A stretch of 64,000 nucleotides of DNA. Origin: an uncultured Verrucomicrobiota bacterium (GTDB lineage: Bacteria; Verrucomicrobiota; Verrucomicrobiia; Verrucomicrobiales; Verrucomicrobiaceae). Under the pieces are notes generated by a model that was not told the DNA's origin, did no database searches, and saw nothing but the letters and a program-made list of their open reading frames with translations. Location: positions 1 through 64,000 of the forward strand of contig CAINGK010000150.1 in NCBI GenBank assembly GCA_903848465.1, read 5' to 3'. Positions 48,502 to 58,167 of this stretch are shown piece after piece. Made by a program: the position numbers and the translations under genes. How positions within the stretch are numbered: position 1 is the stretch's first letter; every line of letters begins with the position of its first letter.

Positions 48502-49965
48502 ATGAAAACAAGCAAACCTCATTTGGCTGTTCTGATTTGTTCCGTGCTGTTCACGGCCCTGGCACTTGGCTGTTCCGCACATGCAACGGAGCGGCTGCCA
48601 AATGTGATCCTCATTGTTGCTGATGATCTTGGCTATGCCGATGTTGGTGTGTATGGCGCGAAAGGATTTGCGACGCCGAACCTTGACAGGCTCGCGCATG
48701 AAGGCATGCGCTTCACCGATTTTCATGTCGCCCAGGCGGTGTGTTCGGCATCGCGTGCGGCCATCATGACGGGCTGCTACCCGAACCGTGTCGGCATCGA
48801 AGGTGCGATGGAGCCATGGTATAAGTTCGGCATTAACGCCAAGGAACTGACGCTGCCACAGATGATGAAACAAAAAGGCTATTCGACCGGCATGGTCGGC
48901 AAATGGCATCTTGGAACACCGACGGAATTTCTACCCACGCATCGCGGCTTTGATGAGTGGTTTGGCCTGCCCTACTCCAATGATCAATGGCCATTGCATC
49001 CCGAAAAGCCTGGCAAGTTCCCGCCGCTGCCGCTTTACGACGGTGACAAGGTGATCAACCCGGACTTGAGCCATCGCGACATGGAGAAGCTGACCGGGCA
49101 ATACACCGAACGCGCGGTGAGCTTCATTGAGCGCAGCAAGGCGAAGCCGTTCTTTCTCTATCTGGCGCACACCATGCCGCATGTGCCACTCGCGGTGAGC
49201 GAGAAGTTTCGTGGCACCACGCCACGCGGTCTTTACGGCGACGCCGTCTCGGAAATCGACTGGAGCACAGGTGAAATCCTTGCCGCCTTGAAGAAGAACG
49301 GCCTGGAGGAGGACACGCTCGTCATGTTCATGTCTGACAATGGTCCGTGGCTCCTCTTTGGCAATCACGGCGGCTCAGCGCACCCCTTGCGCGAGGGCAA
49401 GACAACAACCTGGGAGGGTGGCACACGCGTGCCTTTCATCGCACGCTGGCCGGGGCACATCCCTGCGGGCACCGAATGCAAGGAGATCGCGTGCTCGATC
49501 GATCTGCTGCCGACAGTAGCCAAACTAATCGATGCCAAACTGCCGGAGCACAAAATCGACGGCCTGGACATCTGGCCGCTCTTTGCCGGCAAGAAAGACG
49601 CTAAAAATCCACACGACGCCTATTTCTTCTACGGTGTCCCTTTTGGTGGTTGGACCGGTGCTGAACTCGAATCCGTGCGCATGCGCGAGTGGAAACTCAT
49701 CCTGCCTCACAACTACCGCACTCTAGGCGACCACAAGGCCGGCATGGACGGCTGGCCCGGTGAATACCTGAAGCAGCCCATCACCACACCCGAGCTTTAC
49801 AACATTCTGAGCGACGCAAGCGAACATCACAACGTTGCCGCTGAACATCCCGACCTCGTTAAAAAGATGCTGGAGCAGGCGGAGCAATGCCGCGCCGAGC
49901 TCGGCGACACGACACTCAACCGCAAGGGGTCTGGCGTGCGTGAAGCAGGACACCTACCCGAATGA
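48502..49965 (+). CDS. Secreted sulfatase 2 (CSASR type)
   Basis: A 487-residue sulfatase with a signal peptide; a weak lipobox-like ALALGC lies at residues 19-24. The metal site is NVILIVADDLGYADVGVYGAKG, and the nucleophile Cys81 is in CSASR, with Ala in the place of the usual Pro. VGKWHLGTP, SDNGPW and DLLPTVAKLI follow as in the family. The variant motif may mean a different maturation preference. The start at 48502 was chosen for the signal peptide. Confidence 0.93.
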   Translation: MKTSKPHLAVLICSVLFTALALGCSAHATERLPNVILIVADDLGYADVGVYGAKGFATPNLDRLAHEGMRFTDFHVAQAVCSASRAAIMTGCYPNRVGIEGAMEPWYKFGINAKELTLPQMMKQKGYSTGMVGKWHLGTPTEFLPTHRGFDEWFGLPYSNDQWPLHPEKPGKFPPLPLYDGDKVINPDLSHRDMEKLTGQYTERAVSFIERSKAKPFFLYLAHTMPHVPLAVSEKFRGTTPRGLYGDAVSEIDWSTGEILAALKKNGLEEDTLVMFMSDNGPWLLFGNHGGSAHPLREGKTTTWEGGTRVPFIARWPGHIPAGTECKEIACSIDLLPTVAKLIDAKLPEHKIDGLDIWPLFAGKKDAKNPHDAYFFYGVPFGGWTGAELESVRMREWKLILPHNYRTLGDHKAGMDGWPGEYLKQPITTPELYNILSDASEHHNVAAEHPDLVKKMLEQAEQCRAELGDTTLNRKGSGVREAGHLPE

Positions 49966-50028
49966 TGCCAGCAACGCGGCATGCTTTCATCAAATTTCCG
50001 ACATAAAACACCTCAAACCTCCCCAGCA

Positions 50029-50631
50029 ATGAACTGCACTCAGCCCATCTCTACCTCAATCACCGAGTTTCTGCGCGAAACCCAGGCTCTGCTCGATCAG
50101 CTCGACATACCTGCCATAGAAAAAGCCACGCAGATGCTCCTAGACTGTTATCAGCGCGGCGGCCGCATTTACACTCTAGGCAATGGTGGCTCGGCATCCA
50201 CCGCCTCGCACTTTGCCTGTGACCTCTCAAAGTATGTCATCCCAGACGGACAGCGCCCGTTCGACGTGCGCTGCCTCACAGACAACGTGTCGCTTTACAC
50301 GGCCTGGGCGAATGATGCTGCGCGTGAGGATGTGTTTGCCAATCAGATGCGCGGATTGATCACGGCCAACGATTTGATCATCGTCATCTCGGTTCATGGG
50401 GGCAGCGGTTTTTCCACGGATCTCGTCAATGGCGCACGCTATGCGCACTCGGTGGGTGCTCAGTCCATTGCGCTCGTGGGCTTTGACGGCGGCATTCTCC
50501 ATCGGGAATGCACCTGCTCGCTGCTGGTGCCGGTCGATTCCACACCGCAGACTGAAGCGATTCATCTCGTCATCGAGCATCTGCTCATGAAACTGATCAA
50601 AGACGCACTTGCCGCCAGCCATGTCTCTTGA
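50029..50631 (+). CDS. SIS-domain sugar isomerase, GmhA-like
   Basis: A 200-residue phosphosugar isomerase of the SIS family. The phosphate-binding loop LGNGGSASTASHF (residues 50-62) and the C-terminal EAIHLVIEHLLMKLI, with its His, resemble sedoheptulose 7-phosphate isomerase (GmhA). In this operon it may act on another aldose or ketose phosphate. It overlaps the first PfkB kinase by 11 bases, and the three genes look like one cytoplasmic module. Confidence 0.88.
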   Translation: MNCTQPISTSITEFLRETQALLDQLDIPAIEKATQMLLDCYQRGGRIYTLGNGGSASTASHFACDLSKYVIPDGQRPFDVRCLTDNVSLYTAWANDAAREDVFANQMRGLITANDLIIVISVHGGSGFSTDLVNGARYAHSVGAQSIALVGFDGGILHRECTCSLLVPVDSTPQTEAIHLVIEHLLMKLIKDALAASHVS

Positions 50632-51529
50632 CGTTTTATGCGTGGGCCATGCTGCCTGTGATGTGAGTCTCTTCGTGGACCAGTATCCACAAGAGAACAC
50701 CAAGTGCGAAACGCACGAATCCCTCGAAGCCTGTGGAGGACCGGCGGCGAATGCAGCATGGCTGCTTTCATCCTGGGGACTCCGCACCGGCTTCGCGGGC
50801 CTGGTTGGCGATGATGTCCATGGCAGACGTACCCACGATGAATTCAAAGCTGCTGGCACTGACGTGTCTTTGCTGGAGCTGCGTCCCGAACATTCCACAC
50901 CGCTTTCATTGATCGTCATCAACCGGCAAAATGGCAGCCGCACCATTATAAACCGCAAGCTCAAGGGAGCTTCGTTTTCACTGAGTCCCGTCGCACTGTT
51001 ACCACTAAAGCCGCACGTGTTGTTGTTTGACGGCCACGAGCTTGAGGCTTCGCTGACTGCCATGCAGGTGTTTCCAGATGCAATCACCATACTCGATGCT
51101 GGCTCATGGCGCGAAGGCACGGCAGTGCTGGCAGGCAAAGTTCATTACCTCGCCGCATCAGAGCGCTTCGCCTTGCAGGCCAGTGGCATGACAAGTTTGC
51201 AGAATGAAGCGGATCGACGTCAATGCCTGGCTCAGCTACGCGAGCATTTCGGCACTAAAACAATCGTCACTCTTGGTGAGCGTGGCCTGATCTTTGACGC
51301 AGGAGATGGATACAGCGAGCTGTCCGCTTTCCCGGCTGTTACCGTTGATACCACGGCGGCAGGAGACATTTTTCATGGAGCGTTTGCATATGCCATTGCA
51401 ACTGACATGCCACTGCTCGAAGCACTGCGCTTTTCGTCAATGACCGCATCGCTCTCGGTGCGCAAGGCTGGCGGCAGATCATCCATTCCCACATTGGCCG
51501 AAGTGAAGGAGGCGCTGGCACATGTTTGA
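50621..51529 (+). CDS. PfkB family carbohydrate kinase 1
   Basis: A 302-residue kinase of the PfkB/ribokinase family. It starts LDVLCVGHAACDVSLFVDQ, with the sugar-binding EACGGPAANAAWLLSSWG segment and the signature DTTAAGDIFHGAF, which contains the catalytic base Asp249. It phosphorylates a sugar or sugar phosphate of unknown identity. The ATG at 50621 was used; it lies within the end of the isomerase gene. Its stop overlaps the second kinase by eight bases. Confidence 0.92.
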   Translation: MSLDVLCVGHAACDVSLFVDQYPQENTKCETHESLEACGGPAANAAWLLSSWGLRTGFAGLVGDDVHGRRTHDEFKAAGTDVSLLELRPEHSTPLSLIVINRQNGSRTIINRKLKGASFSLSPVALLPLKPHVLLFDGHELEASLTAMQVFPDAITILDAGSWREGTAVLAGKVHYLAASERFALQASGMTSLQNEADRRQCLAQLREHFGTKTIVTLGERGLIFDAGDGYSELSAFPAVTVDTTAAGDIFHGAFAYAIATDMPLLEALRFSSMTASLSVRKAGGRSSIPTLAEVKEALAHV

Positions 51530-52466
51530 AGGCTCATCACTCTGTGTCGTTGGCAACATCAACCGCGATGTGAAGACCTCGCCGCTCCATGCGGGCGAGC
51601 ATCTTCTGCGCGATGGAGAGTCGTCGGTCAGCTCCATCAGCGAAACCATCGGCGGAGGCGGAGCCAACAGCGCCTTTGCGGCGGCAGCGATGGGAGCAAG
51701 GCTGTCTTTCGTTGGCAAAATTGGCGAAGACCCGTTGGGAGCGCGACTTGAGCGCACGCTGGCACGGCATGGCCTCATCTCATTTCTTGCCAAAGACCCC
51801 GCTCATCCGAGCGGAACCTCCATCGCGCTTGCGCTCGACAATGGCCATCGTCACTTTGTCAGTTGTCTGCCTGCCAATGAAGCGCTGACCTTTGAGGACA
51901 TTGATCTTCGATCTCTCGAAGGCATGCAGCACCTGCTGCGTGCGGATGTCTGGTTTTCCGAGGCGATGCTGTTTGGCGGCAATGCCCGGCTGTTTCAGGC
52001 AGCAACTGAGCGGGGCATTCCGATCTCGTTGGATCTGAACTGGGATCCGCAGTGGGGGCATGCTCCTGCAGCGCAAATTGAAGCCCGCAAGCAAGCCGTG
52101 CGTGATGTCCTGCCTCTCGTGACCTTGGCGCACGGCAATGTACGTGAGCTGATGGAATTCACCGGGGCGCCCGACCTCGACAGCGCATTGCGAAACCTCA
52201 CGGCGTGGGGAGCCAAGGCCGTGGTGGCTCATCTCGGTGCGCAGGGAGCCGGCTATTATCAAGAAGGAGAATTGCTCATCGAGCCACCGGCCCCTGTGCG
52301 CTCACTCGTCAACTCGGCCGGCACAGGTGATGTCTTGAGCGTGTGCCTGATGCTGCTGCACCAGCGCGCAGACATCGCCATTGCTGAACGTCTGCGTACC
52401 GCAAACGGCATCGTGGCGCAGTTTATGGAGGGCTCGCTCTCACTCATCCCTGCACTCGCCGACTGA
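51522..52466 (+). CDS. PfkB family carbohydrate kinase 2
   Basis: A 314-residue PfkB kinase that shares only limited identity with kinase 1. The sugar-binding segment is ETIGGGGANSAFAAAAMGA, and the C-terminal signature is NSAGTGDVLSVCL, a variant of GAGD that keeps the catalytic Asp270. GGAGG-like AAGGAGG lies about ten bases before its ATG. Two adjacent kinases suggest phosphorylation of two different sugars, or two successive steps. Confidence 0.92.
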   Translation: MFEGSSLCVVGNINRDVKTSPLHAGEHLLRDGESSVSSISETIGGGGANSAFAAAAMGARLSFVGKIGEDPLGARLERTLARHGLISFLAKDPAHPSGTSIALALDNGHRHFVSCLPANEALTFEDIDLRSLEGMQHLLRADVWFSEAMLFGGNARLFQAATERGIPISLDLNWDPQWGHAPAAQIEARKQAVRDVLPLVTLAHGNVRELMEFTGAPDLDSALRNLTAWGAKAVVAHLGAQGAGYYQEGELLIEPPAPVRSLVNSAGTGDVLSVCLMLLHQRADIAIAERLRTANGIVAQFMEGSLSLIPALAD

Positions 52467-52482
52467 TTCCAAACGTTTTCGC

Positions 52483-54063
52483 ATGAAAAGACTTTTCCGC
52501 CATCTCGGCATTTACCTCTTGGTAGCTGGCCTGCAAGCCCATGCTTCCTCGCCCAACATCCTCATCATTCTCGCTGACGATTACGGCTACGGCAGTGCTG
52601 GCTGCTACGGTGCTGACGCAAAACTTGTGTGCACTCCCAACATCGACCGTCTGGCGGCCGAGGGGCGGCGTTTCACGGATGCGAACACGCCTTCTTCGGT
52701 GTGTTCGCCCACACGCTACGCGCTGCTCACTGGTCGCTATTGCTGGCGCACTGCGTTGAAATTTGAAACGCTCAGCACCTTCGCACCGCTGCACATCGAG
52801 CCAGGACGGCTCACCATGGCCTCCATGCTCAAGGAACATGGTTATCAAACCGCAGCCATCGGCAAATGGCACCTGGGTTACGGCACGGCTGGCAGCGATC
52901 CCAAATGGCGCACAGATTACACGGCAGAGCTCAAACCCGGACCGCTGGAGCTCGGCTTTGACTACCATTTCTCCGTCCCGCAGAATCATGGCGACGTGAC
53001 CGGCGTATTCGTGGAGAACCATTTCGTATACGGTCTGCGCTCAGGAAAAATCCCCGCCGACATGAAACTGCCGGGGCCCGCACCGGATGATGACCGCTTC
53101 ACTTCCGCATACACCAGTGAAGCGCAGCAAGGTCGTGGCAAAGCACCGCTCGTCATCGATGCACCACATCGCAAAGACGAGCACGTGATGACGGTGCTCA
53201 CCGAAAAGACGGTGCAGTGGATCGGCCAGCAAAAGCCCGACCGTCCGTTCTTCCTCTACTACACACCGGTCGCGGTGCATGAGCCGGTCACGCCATCCAA
53301 GGAACTGCAAGGCTCAAGCGCCGCAGGAAAGTTTGGCGACTGGATTCATGAACTGGACCGCAGCGTAGGCAGCGTGCTCGACGCACTGGTGAAAAACGGA
53401 CTCGCCGACAACACGCTCGTCATATTCACCAGCGACAATGGTGGAGTGTTCGAACTCGCCAATGCCAAAAGAACTGAAACCCAGGCTGTGAATGCCGGCC
53501 TCGCGGTGAACGGAGCTTGGCGCAGCGGCAAGCAACACATCTTTGAAGGGGGCTTCCGCGTGCCGTTCATCGCACGCTGGCCGGGCAAGATTCCTGCGGG
53601 CACGGTCTGCGATGAAATGCTGAACTTGGTGGACCTGCTCGCGACGACTGCGGCGATGGTTGGCGACAAGCTGCCACCTGCGAACGCCGCAGCCGAAGAC
53701 AGCCGGAACATTCTGCCCGCGCTGCTGGGTGAAAAAAATGCCAAACCTGCACGCCAAGACATGATCTTGAACAGCAATGCAGGTGTGTTTGCGATCCGCA
53801 AAGGGCCGTGGAAATGGATTGAAGGCGTGCCAGCGGAGCATCTACCGCCGAATCTGAGCAAATCACACGCCAAGGAGTTTCAGCGAGTGCTCTTCAACCT
53901 CCACGATGATCCTGGCGAGACCCGAGATGTCAGCGCGGAAAATCCTGAAATCGTCAAACAGCTGGAAACACTGCTGCGAACACAGCGCGATGCCGGACAC
54001 ACCCGCGAGTTGTCAGCACAATCGTCCGCTGCGGATTCTGAGCCAAAGGTCCCCGTAAAATAG
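52483..54063 (+). CDS. Secreted sulfatase 3 (CSPTR type)
   Basis: A 526-residue sulfatase with a signal peptide (MKRLFRHLGIYLLVAGLQAHA). The metal site is NILIILADDYGYGSAGCYGAD, and Cys74 is in CSPTR. IGKWHLGYG and TSDNGGVFE are as in arylsulfatase A-like enzymes. A C-terminal tail rich in Ser and Ala follows the usual end. It starts 16 bases after kinase 2. Confidence 0.94.
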   Translation: MKRLFRHLGIYLLVAGLQAHASSPNILIILADDYGYGSAGCYGADAKLVCTPNIDRLAAEGRRFTDANTPSSVCSPTRYALLTGRYCWRTALKFETLSTFAPLHIEPGRLTMASMLKEHGYQTAAIGKWHLGYGTAGSDPKWRTDYTAELKPGPLELGFDYHFSVPQNHGDVTGVFVENHFVYGLRSGKIPADMKLPGPAPDDDRFTSAYTSEAQQGRGKAPLVIDAPHRKDEHVMTVLTEKTVQWIGQQKPDRPFFLYYTPVAVHEPVTPSKELQGSSAAGKFGDWIHELDRSVGSVLDALVKNGLADNTLVIFTSDNGGVFELANAKRTETQAVNAGLAVNGAWRSGKQHIFEGGFRVPFIARWPGKIPAGTVCDEMLNLVDLLATTAAMVGDKLPPANAAAEDSRNILPALLGEKNAKPARQDMILNSNAGVFAIRKGPWKWIEGVPAEHLPPNLSKSHAKEFQRVLFNLHDDPGETRDVSAENPEIVKQLETLLRTQRDAGHTRELSAQSSAADSEPKVPVK

Positions 54064-54101
54064 ACTCAAGGTTTGCGTTAATCCTTCCAATCTCTCCCAC
54101 C

Positions 54102-54947
54102 ATGCGCATCGGCATTCTCAGCAAATTTTTTGCACGCCCCACATTGGAGGAGGTGTTTGATGCCGTGGCTGCCAACGGACTGGAATGCGTGCAGTTCAAT
54201 TTGGAAAGCGCCGGATTGATACCGATGCCGGAGGCGGTTCCCGCAAGTCTTGCCGGCCGGATTCGTGAAGCCGCCGCAAGCCGAGGAATTGCGATCGCCT
54301 CCGTGCAAGGAACGTTCAACATGAGTCATCCAGATGTGGAATTTCGCCGCGATGGCCTGCGGCGGCTGCAGGAGATTGCCTCTGCATGTGCACGCCTCGA
54401 CACCCAAGTTATTGCCATCTGCATTGGCACCCGGAACCCGCAAAACATGTGGGGACATCATCCGGACAATGGCACACCGCAAGCATGGCGCGACATGACA
54501 GCTTGTGTGTGCGAGGCCGTAGAGATAGCACAGCAGGCAGGCGTGACTCTGGCGCTTGAACCTGAGGTCACCAATGTGGTGGATTCGGCAGAGAAGGCGC
54601 GGCGGTTGCTGGATGAAATCGGCTCGCTACACCTGAAGATCACCATGGATGGCGCAAACTTGTTTCACGCCGGTGAGCTTCCCCGCATGGCGGAGGTGCT
54701 GGGACACGCTTTTGATCTGGTCGGTCGCGACATCATTCTGGCACACGCCAAGGATCTCAGCGCCGATGGTGAGGCCGGCCACGAAGCCGCAGGCCACGGA
54801 CTGCTCGACTATGACCGCTACCTTGCCCTGCTCCACTCACATGCATTCTGCGGCCCCCTGCTGCTGCATGGACTGAGCGAGGCGCAGGTGCCCGGCTGTG
54901 TGACCTTCCTGCGCGAGAAGCTCGCACGCCTGCCCAAAATCCATTGA
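54102..54947 (+). CDS. Sugar phosphate isomerase/epimerase-like TIM barrel 2
   Basis: A 281-residue xylose-isomerase-like TIM barrel. It starts MRIGILSKFFARPTLEEVFDAV, with VTLALEPEVTNVVDSAE (metal Glu), KITMDGANLFHAG (metal Asp) and ILAHAKDLSADGEAGHEAAGHGLLDY (metal His and substrate contacts). It has no signal and is cytoplasmic. Its sequence differs clearly from the protein at 39761-40648, so the two probably act on different sugars. Confidence 0.88.
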   Translation: MRIGILSKFFARPTLEEVFDAVAANGLECVQFNLESAGLIPMPEAVPASLAGRIREAAASRGIAIASVQGTFNMSHPDVEFRRDGLRRLQEIASACARLDTQVIAICIGTRNPQNMWGHHPDNGTPQAWRDMTACVCEAVEIAQQAGVTLALEPEVTNVVDSAEKARRLLDEIGSLHLKITMDGANLFHAGELPRMAEVLGHAFDLVGRDIILAHAKDLSADGEAGHEAAGHGLLDYDRYLALLHSHAFCGPLLLHGLSEAQVPGCVTFLREKLARLPKIH

Positions 54948-54961
54948 ACCGTTTTACCAAC

Positions 54962-56524
54962 ATGAACATGCATCCAAAATTTCACATGCTCATCTACGCT
55001 CTCGCACTGGTTGCCTGCCCAGTTTCAATCTTGGCAGCAGAGACCAAAGGCGTGAGTCGACCAAACATTCTGTTCATCATGACCGACCAGCACCGCTGGG
55101 ACTGCATCGCGGCGAATGGCAACAAGTTCATCAAGACACCTAACCTGGACCGACTGGCTGCACGTGGCGCCAATTTCACCCACGCCTTTGTGTCCTCACC
55201 TGTGTGCGTGCCATCGCGCATCAGTTTTTTCACGGGACGTTATGCTCACTCGCATCGGAATCGTGTGAACTACACGCCCTTGGACCGAAATGAGGTTTTG
55301 ATGCAGGCGCGGTTCAAGGAAGCGGGTTACCGCACCGCCACAGTTGGCAAACTGCACTACTATCCGCCGAACCGTGAGGAGGCATTGCGTACAGGCTTTG
55401 AATCGGCCGAGTTGCATGATGGCTCCGCGATCACCGACCTGTGGTCTGATTACGTCAGATGGCAGCGGGCGAATGATCCGCAGCCACATGCATACTACCG
55501 TGCGACAGCCAAGAACATCGCGCCGGGAAAGAATCCGTTCCGCTCGGTTCTTGATCTGAAATACACCGACACTGCATGGACCGGTGAACGTTCACGCGCC
55601 GTGCTGAATGACCTCGTGAAAAATGAGCAGCCGTTTTTCTTCTATGTTTCCTTCTGGAAGCCGCACTCGCCGTATGAAGTCGCGGAACCCTATGCCTCCA
55701 TGTATGACACCGTGGATATTCCAATCCCTGACACGGTTAGTCTCGAGACCGTGAAGAATCTGCCGCTGCCGGTGCAAAAGCTTGCCATGCGCAACGGCGG
55801 CCCCAAGCTGGACCGCGAACGCCTCGAATGGGCCTATCGCAGCTACTACGGCACCATCACCCACGTCGATTCCGAAATCGGCTTGCTGCTGGATGCACTT
55901 GAAGCCTCCGGCAAGGCTGGCAACACACTCATCGTCTTCAGTTCTGATCATGGCGATCAGCTTTACGAACACGCCATCACCGACAAGAACTGCTTCTTCG
56001 ATCCTTCCGTGCGTGTGCCATTCATGGTCAGCCTGCCGGGCCGCATCAAAAGTGCGCAATATGATCAGCTCATCGAAACCGTCGATCTGCTGCCGACGCT
56101 GCTGGAGTTCACCGGCATCCCTGAGCCGCGCGAAGTGCAGGGCCGCAGCTTTGCACCGTTGATTGCTGACATGGGCCGCAGCTACGAACCGCATGCGGAG
56201 GTCTTCAGCGAAAACATCATTCCCGAAGTCATCACTGGCGGAAAAACCGACATGCCCTTCGAAAAGGGTCAGGGCGTTGGCGGCATCCGCCACCCTGATG
56301 CCAAGATGGTCCGCACCGAGCGCTGGAAATACTGCTACTATCCCGATGGCTATGCGGAGCTCTATGATCTGCACGCCGACCCGCTTGAAAGAAAGAACCT
56401 CGCCGGAGAAGCAGACAAGCGCGATGTTGAGTTCGACCTGCGCACGCGACTGCTGAACTGGCTCATCAACAGCCAGGAGACAGATCAGATCCAGAACCGC
56501 TGGCTGCTGCCGGAGAAAAAGTGA
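54962..56524 (+). CDS. Secreted sulfatase 4 (CVPSR type)
   Basis: A 520-residue sulfatase with a signal peptide (MHPKFHMLIYALALVACPVSILAAE after a few residues). The metal site is NILFIMTDQHRWDCI, and Cys82 is in CVPSR. TVGKLHYYP replaces the usual GKWHLG, as in a subgroup of choline-sulfatase-like enzymes. DHGDQLYEH is the second metal segment. ATG codons at 54962 and 54968 are both possible. Confidence 0.93.
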   Translation: MNMHPKFHMLIYALALVACPVSILAAETKGVSRPNILFIMTDQHRWDCIAANGNKFIKTPNLDRLAARGANFTHAFVSSPVCVPSRISFFTGRYAHSHRNRVNYTPLDRNEVLMQARFKEAGYRTATVGKLHYYPPNREEALRTGFESAELHDGSAITDLWSDYVRWQRANDPQPHAYYRATAKNIAPGKNPFRSVLDLKYTDTAWTGERSRAVLNDLVKNEQPFFFYVSFWKPHSPYEVAEPYASMYDTVDIPIPDTVSLETVKNLPLPVQKLAMRNGGPKLDRERLEWAYRSYYGTITHVDSEIGLLLDALEASGKAGNTLIVFSSDHGDQLYEHAITDKNCFFDPSVRVPFMVSLPGRIKSAQYDQLIETVDLLPTLLEFTGIPEPREVQGRSFAPLIADMGRSYEPHAEVFSENIIPEVITGGKTDMPFEKGQGVGGIRHPDAKMVRTERWKYCYYPDGYAELYDLHADPLERKNLAGEADKRDVEFDLRTRLLNWLINSQETDQIQNRWLLPEKK

Positions 56525-56562
56525 TACCGGATGTATTTTCCATTCATTCTCAACATGTCGTG

Positions 56563-58146
56563 ATGATGCAAAAATCGCTTTCTCTCCTCTGGCTTCTTTT
56601 CTTCCTGCCAGCCTTGGCTTTGGCCGAGAAGCCGGTCAACGTGCTCTTCATCATCACGGATCAGCAGCGCTGGGACACGCTTGGCTGCATGGACAACAAG
56701 ATCATCAAGACGCCGAACCTGGACCGTCTGGCGGCGGAAGGCGTGCGGTTCAATCGCATGTATTCTTCCTGCCCGGTCTGCGTGCCGGCACGCACGGTGA
56801 TCCTGACCGGACGGAGCTGCGAGACGAACCGCATCATCACCAACGAGGAGATCAATCGTGAAGATTTGCCGGATCTTCAGTCGTTTGATCAGATCCTCTT
56901 CAAGCACGGCTGGCGCGGAGAATACTATGGCAAGTGGCACAGTCCGTATCGCTACGCGCTGGATTATATCAACGGCGTACGCTGGGTGAACGGACCGCCG
57001 CCACCGGGCACGCGCGCCGATTTGAACGAGAGCAAAGCCTTCGCAAAGTATCTCGATGAGCATGTACCGCAGCGTGCGCTGCAGCCAGGCGAGCAGCTTG
57101 CGAATTTGTACAACCGTCCCTACCGGCCAGACCCTCTCGACGGCGCGTATGGACTGCCCCCCGAACAGGTGCAGAAAATCATGCGCGATAGAAAGGCGGC
57201 CGCTGCACAGCAGATCGGCCAGGGATTCAGCTACGGTTGTCTGGACGTGCCACCCGAACACACACTGGCGGCATGGACGGTCAAGGAAGGCCTGGAGGCG
57301 CTGGACCGCCTGAAGGACGGCCCCTTTTCACTCACGGTTTCCATCGGCCCGCCGCATCCACCTATGGTGCTGCCAAAGCCTTATTATGGCATGTATCCTC
57401 CGGAGGAGATGCCGGTGCCCGCCAGCATTGAGGATGAACGCACCGATTCCCCCTATTGGCGGAACACTTCACCAGAGTCGTACCGCGACAAGAAGAAGGT
57501 CCAGCAGATGATCTCGGACTATTACGGCATGATCACGCTGAACGACGACTGGATCGGCAAGCTGCTGACAAAACTCGATGAACTGCACCTCAGCGAGAAC
57601 ACCCTCGTCGTTTTCACCGCCGACCACGGCGAGATGCTGGGAGATCACGGCATGCTGAGCAAATTCGTATTCTATGAAGGCAGCGCACACATCCCGCTGC
57701 TCATGCGGCTGCCCGGTCGCATCAAGTCGGAAACCGTGGTGGAGGCACCCGTTGCGCAACTGGACTTGTTCAGCACGATCCTCGATTACTGCGGCATCGC
57801 AGGCCAGAAGTCAGAGGGTGACTCACTCCGCCCTTGGATCGAAGGCAAGGGCAAGGCAGGTCGCGTGATTGTTTCCGAATGGAATGGCACCGCAGTACCC
57901 GGCTACATGGTGACCGATGGCCGCTGGAAACTGATGTTTGGCCGTGGCCTCACCGCACGGGCACGCGACGCCCTGTTTGATCTCGAAACAGACCCGCTCG
58001 AAATGAAGAATCTCCTCGCCAATGAAACAGACCGCACGGCAAACAAAGCGGAGGTCGAGCGTTTGAAGCAGTCACTGCTCGACTGGCTCACACGCAACAG
58101 CTCCTCCCATGTCGAAGAAGTGCGTGCGCGCAGCATTGTGAAATAA
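56563..58146 (+). CDS. Secreted sulfatase 5 (CVPAR type)
   Basis: A 527-residue sulfatase with a signal peptide (MMQKSLSLLWLLFFLPALALA). The metal site is NVLFIITDQQRWDTLGCMDN, and Cys73 is in CVPAR. YYGKWHSPYRYALDYINGV and ADHGEMLGDHGMLSKFVFYEG follow as in the family. It is related to sulfatase 4 in the first 90 residues and may be a duplicate. An in-frame GTG at 56521 inside the upstream gene would give a longer, non-signal N-terminus. Confidence 0.94.
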   Translation: MMQKSLSLLWLLFFLPALALAEKPVNVLFIITDQQRWDTLGCMDNKIIKTPNLDRLAAEGVRFNRMYSSCPVCVPARTVILTGRSCETNRIITNEEINREDLPDLQSFDQILFKHGWRGEYYGKWHSPYRYALDYINGVRWVNGPPPPGTRADLNESKAFAKYLDEHVPQRALQPGEQLANLYNRPYRPDPLDGAYGLPPEQVQKIMRDRKAAAAQQIGQGFSYGCLDVPPEHTLAAWTVKEGLEALDRLKDGPFSLTVSIGPPHPPMVLPKPYYGMYPPEEMPVPASIEDERTDSPYWRNTSPESYRDKKKVQQMISDYYGMITLNDDWIGKLLTKLDELHLSENTLVVFTADHGEMLGDHGMLSKFVFYEGSAHIPLLMRLPGRIKSETVVEAPVAQLDLFSTILDYCGIAGQKSEGDSLRPWIEGKGKAGRVIVSEWNGTAVPGYMVTDGRWKLMFGRGLTARARDALFDLETDPLEMKNLLANETDRTANKAEVERLKQSLLDWLTRNSSSHVEEVRARSIVK

Positions 58147-58167
58147 GATTTACAGCATCCTCCCGCC

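Noticed and set aside
33361-50631. A formaldehyde-fixing RuMP pathway (HPS plus SIS protein as PHI)
   Set aside because: The SIS protein has a GmhA-like loop, the two genes are 16 kb apart, and no methylotrophy genes are present.
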